Shown here one piece after another: positions 32,893 to 40,421 of a DNA stretch of 64,000 nt. The notes under the pieces were generated by a model. That model made no database searches and was not told the origin of the DNA. It saw only the letters and a list, made by a program, of their open reading frames with translations. Source of the stretch: an uncultured Prevotella sp. (lineage in GTDB: Bacteria > Bacteroidota > Bacteroidia > Bacteroidales > Bacteroidaceae); contig CAAGKM010000015.1 in the NCBI GenBank assembly GCA_900770395.1, positions 94,330 through 158,329 on the forward strand, given 5' to 3'. Made by a program: the position numbers and the translations under genes. Numbering within the stretch: position 1 is the first letter of the stretch; every line of letters starts with the position of its first letter.

Positions 32893-33903
32893 TTAATAAA
32901 TAATTGTATTTGAAAGTTTATCGCGATATTCTCTAAAACAGTCTGATGAGACTTCTGTGTCAATTGGTGAGTGGGTGCAGTAGAGGAGTATTTTGTTTCT
33001 GACTCGTTCTGCTATCCACAGATACTTCAATCCGATACGCATATCCTTCAGACAAAAGAAGAACTGTTGGCGTGAATAGTTTAGCAGGTAGCCGGGCGTC
33101 TTGTCATCATACCAACATGCAGCCTGCAGCAGTCTGCGAAAAATATCTATATCATTCGTGTTTTCAAATACATAGGCTGTACAGACAACCAACGAGTCTT
33201 TCTTGTCTGAGGAACAGGCAAGCGACTCACCTTTTACATGATAATAATTTGCCATCTGAATAATGAACTCTTCCATGCGGCCAGGTGCCTGGTACTCATC
33301 AAGAGAGTCTTTGGCAACATTTGAAGCGTAATGCAGTTTGTTGTCTATAGGTTCCGCATTGACAGGAGTCACCTTGGTAATGTCCTGAACAGGTTCTGTT
33401 AGAGACACGTAGGCATTCTCATTGATATTAGTAACTGACAACTGTTTGTTGTTTGACTTGTGGTCAATAGTTGTCTTTACCTTTTTGCTTGTCTCATTTG
33501 TTTGACGATTGCCACACGATTTCTTTATTGAATTATGGTATACATTACTTACAGTTTTACGCTCTGTTTTTTTTTCATTTTTAGCTTCCGTCACAACATC
33601 ATCATTGTCATGCCCGATGTGGCAAAAGTAAGCGAAGCCAATGAGCAATGTGACACTTGCCGCTATGAGCCATTTGGCGGCCGTTGACAACACGACCGGC
33701 TTCTTGCCGAATGTCTCCGCCGCCACATCAGCGTCATATTCCGCTTCACCCATAGCGAGTTCTCCCAGCATTACCTGCACCACTTTCCAATCGTCAGGAA
33801 TGTTATCATGGAGCAATTCTCCTGCAAGCTGCTTTTCTTCTTCGGGCGTTGTAACACCCTCAAGATAGCGGTTTATCAATATTTGCGTTTCGTTCTTGTT
33901 CAT
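32893..33903 (-). CDS. Membrane anti-sigma-like protein
   Basis: 336 residues. The N-terminal cytoplasmic part (1-75; ILINRYLEGVTTPEEEKQLAGELL) has the look of anti-sigma domains in Bacteroidetes. One transmembrane helix (about 77-95, AAKWLIAASVTLLIGFAYF) leads to a periplasmic region: a polar Lys/Asn/Thr linker (about 100-200) then a compact domain (GRMEEFIIQMANYYHVKGE). It is not FecR in its periplasmic half. Its start overlaps the sigma stop (ATGA). It likely sequesters the sigma factor until an envelope signal arrives. Confidence 0.78.
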   Translation of the reverse strand: MNKNETQILINRYLEGVTTPEEEKQLAGELLHDNIPDDWKVVQVMLGELAMGEAEYDADVAAETFGKKPVVLSTAAKWLIAASVTLLIGFAYFCHIGHDNDDVVTEAKNEKKTERKTVSNVYHNSIKKSCGNRQTNETSKKVKTTIDHKSNNKQLSVTNINENAYVSLTEPVQDITKVTPVNAEPIDNKLHYASNVAKDSLDEYQAPGRMEEFIIQMANYYHVKGESLACSSDKKDSLVVCTAYVFENTNDIDIFRRLLQAACWYDDKTPGYLLNYSRQQFFFCLKDMRIGLKYLWIAERVRNKILLYCTHSPIDTEVSSDCFREYRDKLSNTIIY

Positions 33904-34409
33904 TGGTTCATTCTCTTCTTGAGTTCATAAAACAATTTCTTTCGTGCCTTGGACACCATGCTCTCTATCGTGGTTTTCTTAATGCCTGTCAGTGCCTCAA
34001 TCTCTTCATTCGAGAAACCGTTAAGCCTGCGCATTTCAAAAAGGTCACGTTCCCGTGGTGAAAGGGTCTTTCGCATCATCGCTTCCAGCAAGGCATCATT
34101 CTCTTCAGCCTCCAGATTGTCGAAGTCTGAAAAAACAATGGAACAATCAACACCTTTTTCATTACTGTCGATATAAAGTTTTGAGGCCTTCTTTCGTTTC
34201 ATGTTTATACAACAGTTTTTTGCCACTTTCAAAGCCAGCGCCTTGACATTCATGTTTGCATCAATCTTCTCGCAGTATCTCCATAGGTTCAGCAATGATT
34301 CCTGTGCCACATCCTCCGCGTCATCTTGCGAATGAAAGTAGCGCTTACCAATATCATACATCAATGGACGCAGTTCTTTGGCTGTATTTTCAAACTCCTG
34401 TTGTGTCAT
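33900..34409 (-). CDS. ECF-type RNA polymerase sigma factor
   Basis: 169 residues with region 2 (YDIGKRYFHSQDDAEDVAQESLLNLWRY) and region 4 (LSPRERDLFEMRRLNGFSNEEIEALTGIKKTTIESMVSKARKKLF). The start MTQQEFENTAKEL was chosen; the frame opens 11 codons earlier, but a TAAGTTTG box at 34440-34447 puts the transcript start near there. First gene of the sigma/anti-sigma/secreted-protein operon with a four-base overlap to the anti-sigma gene. Confidence 0.9.
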   Translation of the reverse strand: MTQQEFENTAKELRPLMYDIGKRYFHSQDDAEDVAQESLLNLWRYCEKIDANMNVKALALKVAKNCCINMKRKKASKLYIDSNEKGVDCSIVFSDFDNLEAEENDALLEAMMRKTLSPRERDLFEMRRLNGFSNEEIEALTGIKKTTIESMVSKARKKLFYELKKRMNQ

Positions 34410-34439
34410 GCTTTTACTATATATACGCAATTTTGTAGT

Positions 34440-34447
34440 CAAACTTA
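34440..34447 (-). promoter_or_regulatory. -7 box of sigma/anti-sigma operon
   Basis: CAAACTTA on the plus strand (TAAGTTTG toward the gene). No good -33 box; an autoregulated ECF promoter could be hidden here. Confidence 0.4.
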
Positions 34448-34493
34448 TGTGTCTAAATGCTATTTAACACATATTTAACAAATATATAAAACA

Positions 34494-34540
34494 ACTACTC
34501 AGTCTCCACACGAGGTTTCTACGTGTGAGGACTGAGTAGT
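34494..34540 (-). terminator. Terminator of the tat/Fe-S operon
   Basis: ACTACTCAGTC (34494-34504) pairs perfectly with GACTGAGTAGT (34530-34540), with an inner CACACG/CGTGTG stem; read on the minus strand it is followed by TTGTTTTATATATT. Confidence 0.85.
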
Positions 34541-34571
34541 TACCAGAATATGCTTATAAAGATGAGAGGCA

Positions 34572-35993
34572 TTACAGCTTGTCAGAATATCTTCTTACCT
34601 CTTCGGTAAACTGGTCGATGCGCTGCATTTCTTTCGGGATGTTTATACGCTGCGGACAATGCTCGTTGCACTGACCGCAACCGATACAGTGGTCAGCCTG
34701 ACGCAACTTCGGCACGCTGCGGTCGTAGCCCACAAGATAGGCGCGGCGGTGCTTCTCGTATTCCGGGTCCTTGGTGCCGCGGTTAGGCATAACACCATCG
34801 TTGATGCACTTGTTGAAGTGGCTGAAGATGGCAGGGATGTTCAGCCCGTAAGGACACGGCATGCAGTAGTTGCACTCGTTGCAGGGGATGGTCTTGAGGT
34901 TGTAAATCTCGTCGGCTATGCTCATCAGCATCTTGTCCTCGTCTTTTGTTATAGGCTTAAGCGGCGAGTAGGTTGCCACGTTCTCCTGCAGGTGTTCCAT
35001 GTATGTCATTCCGCTGAGCACGGTGAGCACTCCCTCTGGCGTGCCGGCATAACGGAAAGCCCAGCTTGCCACGCTGTCCTCAGGCCGCTGCTGTTTCAGT
35101 TTCTTGGCTATGTATGTGGGCAGGTTGGCGAGACGTCCGCCAAGCAGCGGTTCCATTATCACGGCGGGAATTTTGCGCTTGCGCAGTTCTTCGTAGAGAT
35201 AGCTGGCGTCGGTGTTGCGCGGATTAATCTCGTTGGCGTAGCTCCAGTCCAGATAGTTAAGCTCAATCTGCACGAAGTCCCAATGGTATTTTCCCTCATC
35301 GTGCCATTTCAGCAGCATGTCGTAGATTTTCACGTCGCCGTGGTAAGAGAAACCGAGGTTGCGTATGCGTCCCTTTTTCTTCTGCTCCACCAGCCAGTCG
35401 AGAATGCCGTTGTCCATGTAGCGTGAGTTGAAGGTGGCAAGCGCATCGTCGCCCATGCCGATGCCGTGGAGCAGCAGATAGTCCACGTAGTCGGTCTGCA
35501 GATACTTCAGTGAGTTCTCAAACATCTTTATCGACTCTGCCCTCGACCATGTGTCGGGTGCGAAGTTCGACAATTTGGTGGCTATGTAGTATGTGTCACG
35601 CTTGTGGCGCTTTAGCGCGATGCCAGTGGACGACTCTGAGCGTCCCATGCAGTAGGCTGGTGATGTGTCGAAGTAGTTTACACCGTGCTCCAGGGCGTAG
35701 TCCACCTGACGGTTCACCATCTCCTGGTCAATGTCGGCATCGCTGTTCTCCCTGCCGCTTGCGCCGTCGATTACGGGCAGCCTCATCATGCCGTAACCCA
35801 GTATCGACACCTTGTCGCCTGTGATGTTGTTGGTTCTCACGGTCATCTTGCCGCGTGGCTTCAGGCTTTTGTCCGAAGTCTTGGCGGCAGACGTGTTGCT
35901 GTCTTTCTCCTTGCAGGCAGCCAGCAGTGCCGATGACGCCACGGCTCCTCCTGAGAATATCTTTAGAAAATCGCGTCGGTTTATTGCTTTCAT
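34572..35993 (-). CDS. Tat-exported Fe-S aldo/keto reductase lipoprotein
   Basis: 473 residues. The N-terminus MKAINRRDFLKIFSGG carries a twin-arginine motif (R6-R7), then a hydrophobic stretch ending in LLAAC (Cys27), so it looks like a Tat-exported lipoprotein. The aldo/keto reductase barrel keeps a D109, Y114 (FDTSPAY), K140 (ATKLS), H176 (LLLHG) tetrad. The C-terminal domain has two 4Fe-4S sets: C371, C374, C377, C380 and CIGCGQCNEHCP (C436, C439, C442, C446). Cytoplasmic NADPH would be unavailable outside, so electrons may come from the neighbouring polyferredoxin. Last gene of the tatA-tatC locus. The substrate is unknown. Confidence 0.88.
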   Translation of the reverse strand: MKAINRRDFLKIFSGGAVASSALLAACKEKDSNTSAAKTSDKSLKPRGKMTVRTNNITGDKVSILGYGMMRLPVIDGASGRENSDADIDQEMVNRQVDYALEHGVNYFDTSPAYCMGRSESSTGIALKRHKRDTYYIATKLSNFAPDTWSRAESIKMFENSLKYLQTDYVDYLLLHGIGMGDDALATFNSRYMDNGILDWLVEQKKKGRIRNLGFSYHGDVKIYDMLLKWHDEGKYHWDFVQIELNYLDWSYANEINPRNTDASYLYEELRKRKIPAVIMEPLLGGRLANLPTYIAKKLKQQRPEDSVASWAFRYAGTPEGVLTVLSGMTYMEHLQENVATYSPLKPITKDEDKMLMSIADEIYNLKTIPCNECNYCMPCPYGLNIPAIFSHFNKCINDGVMPNRGTKDPEYEKHRRAYLVGYDRSVPKLRQADHCIGCGQCNEHCPQRINIPKEMQRIDQFTEEVRRYSDKL

Positions 35994-36014
35994 CTTTTTC
36001 TTTTTTTTATTTTT

Positions 36015-36132
36015 GGAGTTAAAGGGAGTTAGAAGAAGTAAAAGGGAGATAGGGGACGATTGTTTCTGCCGTGATGTCTGAGTTTATCCTTCTTCTATCT
36101 ACTTCTATCTACTTCTAACTCCTTTTAACTCC
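36015..36132. repeat. 10-base satellite forming an imperfect 38-base inverted repeat
   Basis: Arms at 36015-36052 and 36095-36132 match at about 31 of 38 positions. The right side is a run of 10-base units (CTTCTATCTA, then CTTTTAACTC) from 36091 to 36145. It lies between the polyferredoxin and reductase genes and would fold in their shared mRNA. Confidence 0.7.
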
Positions 36133-36150
36133 TTTTAACTCCTTTAATTA

Positions 36151-37638
36151 TTAAATCTCCCTATGTACCTCGTGCCCCTCGACATAGATAGCTGACAACG
36201 GTCGCGACGGACACAGATTCTCGCATGCGCCGCAACCGATGCACACGGCTGTGTTAACCACAGGTATCTTTAAAGTATTTCTGTCCTCCGGGTCGGCGTT
36301 CTTGTCTAATGGCACCATGGCTATGGCACCCGTTGGACAGTGGCGGGCACAGTTGCCGCACTGCTTGCCGTCGGTCACGGGAATGCAGTTTTTCTTTATC
36401 CACACGGCGTGACCTATCTGGATGGACGATTTCTTGTCCTTGCCAATCTTGGTTATCGCGCCTGTGGGGCAGAGGTCGCTGCATCGTGTACACTCAGGTC
36501 GGCAGTAGCCGCGCTCGTAGCTCATTGTGGGCTGCATCAGTGTGCTTAGGTTCGTAGACGGGCGAAGCACACCGTTGGGACAAGCCGATACGCAGAGCTG
36601 GCACGAAGTACAGTGTTGCGCCATGTTCTGTGCCGACAGTGAGCCCGGCGGCGTTAGTGGTGTTCCGCGGTGAGGTATCTCCTTTTCCTCTATCTCTGCC
36701 AGTCCGCCGTCGAGTTTTGCCTGTGCCGATGCCGTTGCGGCGGCAGTGGTTGCCATTGCCGTGGCAAGCAGGAACGAGCGGCGCGATGTGTCGGGATTCT
36801 CATCCTTTTTTACTGTCGGTACGGCTTTTGCGTTGTGGCTTAGCGACAGTGCTCCGTGGTGACACTTCTCGATGCAGTCGCCGCACACCACGCAGCGGCT
36901 GTAGTCTATCTCATGATTCTTGGAATCGATGCACGAAGCCTTGCAGTTGCGGGCGCACAGTCCGCAGCTGTTGCACTTGTCGGTGTCAATCCTTATCTTG
37001 AACAGCGAGCGGCGTGCGAAGATGCTCAGTATCGTGCCCACGGGGCAAATGGTGTTGCAGTAGGTTCTGCCGCCGCGCCATGCCAGAATGGCTATGATTA
37101 TGAATGTGATGGCGGCTATGGCAAGAGTTATGCCGCTGCGCAGCCACACATCGGTGGAGTAGAAGGCGTAGCTGTCGGCATGCTCTGCTGCAAGGGCGAG
37201 CAGGTTGTTGCTCCATTGGTAAATAGGCAGAAGCAGCGAACCGACCATACGTCCGTAGCTGCTGTATGGGGCGAGCAGCGACACGATGATGTTCACTCCA
37301 GCCACAGCGCTCACGAGAAACACTAACAGAACGGCGTAGCGCAGCAGGCGCTTTTCGGGTGAGTGACTGAACTTGTTTCTTTTGCGTTTACCTTTGGATA
37401 TGACGTCCTGCATGATGCCCAGCGGACATATCACCGAACAGTAGATGCGTCCCAGCAGCATGGTGAGCACGATGATGCCGACCACCACGCCGATGTTGAG
37501 CGCATAGAACGCGGGCCAGAACTGTAGCTTAGCCATCCAGCCCAACCACGAGTGCAGTGTTCCCGTGAAGTCGAGAAACAGCAGTGTAATGCCCAGGAAC
37601 ATTACCGTGGCAAGTGTGATTCTGATTTTTCTTAACAT
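36151..37638 (-). CDS. NapH/NapG-like membrane polyferredoxin with internal twin-arginine signal
   Basis: 495 residues. Residues 1-205 are a NapH-like membrane part (about four to five helices) with two CxxxCP motifs (YCSVICP, YCNTICP), followed by two 4Fe-4S motifs (C222/225/228/232 and C249/252/255/259). At 285-305 comes SRRSFLLATAMA plus an Ala-rich hydrophobic stretch, a twin-arginine signal in mid-chain. Residues 320-495 resemble NapG/MauM, with TPPGSLSAQNMAQHCTSCQ and four more cluster motifs, near C343-353, C379-390, C418-434 and C466-476. This is NapH and NapG in one protein: quinol-side electron transfer across the membrane to exported clusters. No nitrate reductase is present; the neighbouring reductase is the likely acceptor (inference). 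Confidence 0.87.
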   Translation of the reverse strand: MLRKIRITLATVMFLGITLLFLDFTGTLHSWLGWMAKLQFWPAFYALNIGVVVGIIVLTMLLGRIYCSVICPLGIMQDVISKGKRKRNKFSHSPEKRLLRYAVLLVFLVSAVAGVNIIVSLLAPYSSYGRMVGSLLLPIYQWSNNLLALAAEHADSYAFYSTDVWLRSGITLAIAAITFIIIAILAWRGGRTYCNTICPVGTILSIFARRSLFKIRIDTDKCNSCGLCARNCKASCIDSKNHEIDYSRCVVCGDCIEKCHHGALSLSHNAKAVPTVKKDENPDTSRRSFLLATAMATTAAATASAQAKLDGGLAEIEEKEIPHRGTPLTPPGSLSAQNMAQHCTSCQLCVSACPNGVLRPSTNLSTLMQPTMSYERGYCRPECTRCSDLCPTGAITKIGKDKKSSIQIGHAVWIKKNCIPVTDGKQCGNCARHCPTGAIAMVPLDKNADPEDRNTLKIPVVNTAVCIGCGACENLCPSRPLSAIYVEGHEVHREI

Positions 37639-37663
37639 TCCGTTATTTAGTATTTATCATTTA

Positions 37664-38446
37664 TTATTTGGTATTTGTTATTCTCACTATCAGGATACTT
37701 ATCTCATAGAGCGCCCATATTGGCAGAGCCACCATCAGCAGCGTGAATATGTCGGCTGTTGGGGTGATTGCCGCTGCGACAATGAGTATTGCCACTATGG
37801 CATGGCGGCGGAAGCGGGTCATCCATTGCCAGCGCAGCATTCCCATTATGGCGAGAATCCAGCAAATCACAGGCAGCTCGAACACAATGCCAAACACAAG
37901 TGTCATCATCACCATTGTGTCGATGTAGGAGCTTACGGTCAGCATGTTATCGATATCTGCGCTCACCTGATAGGTGCCGAGAAAGCGTACCGTGAGTGGG
38001 AATATCAGCAAATAGTTCACAGCCATTCCAATGATGAACATCACATAACCTGCCGTAACCACTTTTACTGATGCCTGTCGCTCATTGGTGTAGAGAGCTG
38101 GTGATATGAACTTAAACAGTACATATATTATATAAGGTGAAGCGCACATCACTCCTGCCAGCATTGCCACCTTGAGGTGAATCATGAACTGCTCGGTGAG
38201 CCCCGTGTTGATGAGATGGAGTGCGAAAGGCTCGGCTCCCATTACACGGTAGGTGATGAAGTCGCTGTGGGATGGTGCGAGCACAATGTCGAACAGCTGA
38301 TCCTTGAAAAAGAACGCCACCAGACCACTTGCCACCGTTGCTACGATGATTTTTATAAGACAGGCCCGGAGCACGTCAAGATGCTCCCAGAACGTCAGCG
38401 TTACATCCTCGTTGTTGACTGTTTCGGTCACGCTATCACTTCTCAC
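37664..38446 (-). CDS. tatC: Sec-independent translocase TatC
   Basis: 260-residue six-helix Tat receptor subunit. The N-terminal signature TFWEHLDVLRACLIK, the first periplasmic loop, YTNERQA, FGIVFELPVICWIL and AAAITPTADIFTLLMVALPIWALYEISI are all as in TatC. It binds twin-arginine signal peptides. Its start overlaps the end of tatA by 11 bases, and the polyferredoxin gene follows 25 bases later. Confidence 0.95.
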   Translation of the reverse strand: MRSDSVTETVNNEDVTLTFWEHLDVLRACLIKIIVATVASGLVAFFFKDQLFDIVLAPSHSDFITYRVMGAEPFALHLINTGLTEQFMIHLKVAMLAGVMCASPYIIYVLFKFISPALYTNERQASVKVVTAGYVMFIIGMAVNYLLIFPLTVRFLGTYQVSADIDNMLTVSSYIDTMVMMTLVFGIVFELPVICWILAIMGMLRWQWMTRFRRHAIVAILIVAAAITPTADIFTLLMVALPIWALYEISILIVRITNTK

Positions 38447-38627
38447 TGTCGGCTTTTGTGTCTTTTTTGCTCTCTTCCTGGCTTTTTGGGTCTTCTATCC
38501 CGTTCATTCCATCCTTAAAACTGCGTACGCCTTTGCCCAGTCCGCGCATCATCTCAGGTATCTTCTTGCCTCCGAAGAGGAGCAGAATGACCAGTACGAT
38601 AAGTATAATCTCTGGTGTTCCAAACAT
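38436..38627 (-). CDS. tatA: Sec-independent translocase TatA
   Basis: 63 residues: short N-terminal transmembrane helix (TPEIILIVLVILLLFGG) with the FGxKKIPEM hinge, an amphipathic helix (MMRGLGKGVRSFKDGM) and a charged tail. With TatC alone this is a minimal two-component TatAC; no tatB is seen. First gene of the locus, with an excellent promoter. Confidence 0.94.
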   Translation of the reverse strand: MFGTPEIILIVLVILLLFGGKKIPEMMRGLGKGVRSFKDGMNGIEDPKSQEESKKDTKADSEK

Positions 38628-38697
38628 ATCTGTTGTTTTTTAAAAGTTAATATTTTGTCATTGTTATACGGCCTGTCTGCCGATGTACTTTCGCTTG

Positions 38698-38729
38698 CAA
38701 AAGTACGAAAAATATTTCATAAAACCAAA
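38698..38729 (-). promoter_or_regulatory. Promoter of the tatAC/Fe-S operon
   Basis: Toward tatA: TTTG (38726-38729), 20-base spacer, TACTTTTG (38698-38705). Confidence 0.8.
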
Positions 38730-38810
38730 CGCGTCAGTAAAATGGGTAAAAAAATCAGTGATATTTATTGGTTTTTGTGCAGAAAAAGAGGAACGCTATC
38801 TTTTTGAATA

Positions 38811-40421
38811 TTAAAAATTAATCTTGAGTACCTGCTGACAATAATCCACCACGGCAGGACGGTGGGTGATGAAGATAACCGTCTTATTGTTGTCGGCAAT
38901 AATGTTGTGGAGCAGTTGGCGCTCGGTGTCAGGGTCGAGCGCACTTGTTGCCTCGTCGAACAGCATTATGCTGCGGTTGCGCAGTATGGCACGGGCAATT
39001 GCAATGCGCTGTGCCTGTCCCTCGCTTAGTCCCGCACCGTCCTCAGCCACCTTGGTGTCAAGAGCGTCGGGCAGGGTTAGCACAAAGTCGGCGCAAGCCT
39101 GATGCAGTGCGTCACGCATCTCGCTGTCGGTGGCGTTGGCATTTGCAAGCAGCAGGTTGTCGCGGATAGAGCCCGAAAGCAGTGTGTTGCCCTGAGGCAC
39201 GTAAACCATGTTGCAGCGCAGTGAAGGATGAGCGGCTTTGCTCTCCACATTATTATATATATTTATGCTGCCGGATGTGGGGTGGAGTAGGGCGAGGATG
39301 AGACGGAAGATTGTTGTCTTTCCTGCACCAGTCTCGCCAAGTATGGCTGTGCATGTGCCGGGCTTGAAGTCGAAGGAGAGAGAGTTTATCACCTCGTTGC
39401 CGTCGGGATATGAATAAGTGACATCCTGCATGCGCACTCCAAGTGTCCCTCTCATCAGATGAGGCTTTTCACACGGTTCGGGCGGAATCTGCTCTAATTC
39501 CCGTAAACGCTCTGCAGCCGTTATTGCTGCCACAAATGCCGGAGCGATGCGGGTAATGTCGCGTGCCGGGGACTGAATGCGGTAGACAAGTTGCAGAAAT
39601 GCAGTCATCATGCCGAAGGTTATGGTGTGATCGTAGAGACGTATTGCGCCCCAAAGGAAAGCCACGAGATAGCCGAGTGAGAAACCTGTGTTGAGCATGA
39701 GGTTTGAGAATACCGAGAACTTTGTTCTGCCTCGGACATGACCGCGCAGCTCACTTTGTGCCGCCTCGAGCCGTGCCGTCATACTGCTGCTGCACTCCAT
39801 CGTCTTCACAAGCATACGGTGGCGCACCGTCTCCTGCATTATGCTCTGCACTGTACTGTCGCAGCCCCGCACCTTTCGTGTATACATCCTCATGCGGTTA
39901 ACGTAGATGCGGCTCAGAAGGATGAATACGGGCAATATTGCCACAGTTATGACAGCAAGCACAGCATCCATTGACCACAGATAGAAGAATGCGCAGACAA
40001 ACATTGCCGCTGTGGAGAGGGCATTGGGGAGCACCTCGGTGATAAAGTCGACTACAGTCTTCACGTCCTGTTCCAAGCGGTTGATTACATCGCCGCTGTG
40101 ATACCGCTCTTTTCCCTGCCACTCCGAGTGCAGCAGACGGTCGAGGAAGTGTTGCTGCATGGTGTTCTGTGCCTTGATGCCAAGGATGTTTCTTATCCAC
40201 ACACGGGATATTCTCACAGCAAAGTCGCAGAGGATGACGAATGCCATAAGGCCCACTGCCCAATAGAGCGACCCCGTGCGGTAGCCTGCCGCAATGTCAA
40301 TGGCACGTTGCATAGCCCAAACGGAAACAAGACTGGTGGTAACGCCCGCCAGTCCTGTTGTTACGTTGAGCAATGCCTGCAGCCTGTTGCCCTTGAATAT
40401 ATTCCACAGCCAACTTATCAT
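38811..40421 (-). CDS. ABC transporter, fused permease and ATPase
   Basis: 536 residues. The N-terminal type-IV exporter membrane domain has about six helices (1-310). The C-terminal ATPase shows Walker A GETGAGKTT, the Q-loop region, a signature LSEGQAQRIAIARA (Glu in place of the usual Gly at position 3), Walker B IMLFDEATSALD and the His switch ITHRPA. Such half-transporters dimerise to export lipids, peptides or drugs. Its start overlaps the stop of the upstream porin gene by one base (TGATG), so it is translationally coupled to an outer-membrane protein. Confidence 0.92.
   Translation of the reverse strand: MISWLWNIFKGNRLQALLNVTTGLAGVTTSLVSVWAMQRAIDIAAGYRTGSLYWAVGLMAFVILCDFAVRISRVWIRNILGIKAQNTMQQHFLDRLLHSEWQGKERYHSGDVINRLEQDVKTVVDFITEVLPNALSTAAMFVCAFFYLWSMDAVLAVITVAILPVFILLSRIYVNRMRMYTRKVRGCDSTVQSIMQETVRHRMLVKTMECSSSMTARLEAAQSELRGHVRGRTKFSVFSNLMLNTGFSLGYLVAFLWGAIRLYDHTITFGMMTAFLQLVYRIQSPARDITRIAPAFVAAITAAERLRELEQIPPEPCEKPHLMRGTLGVRMQDVTYSYPDGNEVINSLSFDFKPGTCTAILGETGAGKTTIFRLILALLHPTSGSINIYNNVESKAAHPSLRCNMVYVPQGNTLLSGSIRDNLLLANANATDSEMRDALHQACADFVLTLPDALDTKVAEDGAGLSEGQAQRIAIARAILRNRSIMLFDEATSALDPDTERQLLHNIIADNNKTVIFITHRPAVVDYCQQVLKINF

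Noticed and set aside
34659..35426. 255-codon plus-strand open frame inside the Fe-S aldo/keto reductase gene
   Set aside because: Antisense shadow; Val/His/Leu-rich product with no domain.
36151..37638. Periplasmic nitrate reductase locus
   Set aside because: NapH/NapG-like domains are present but no napA, napB or napC gene is seen.
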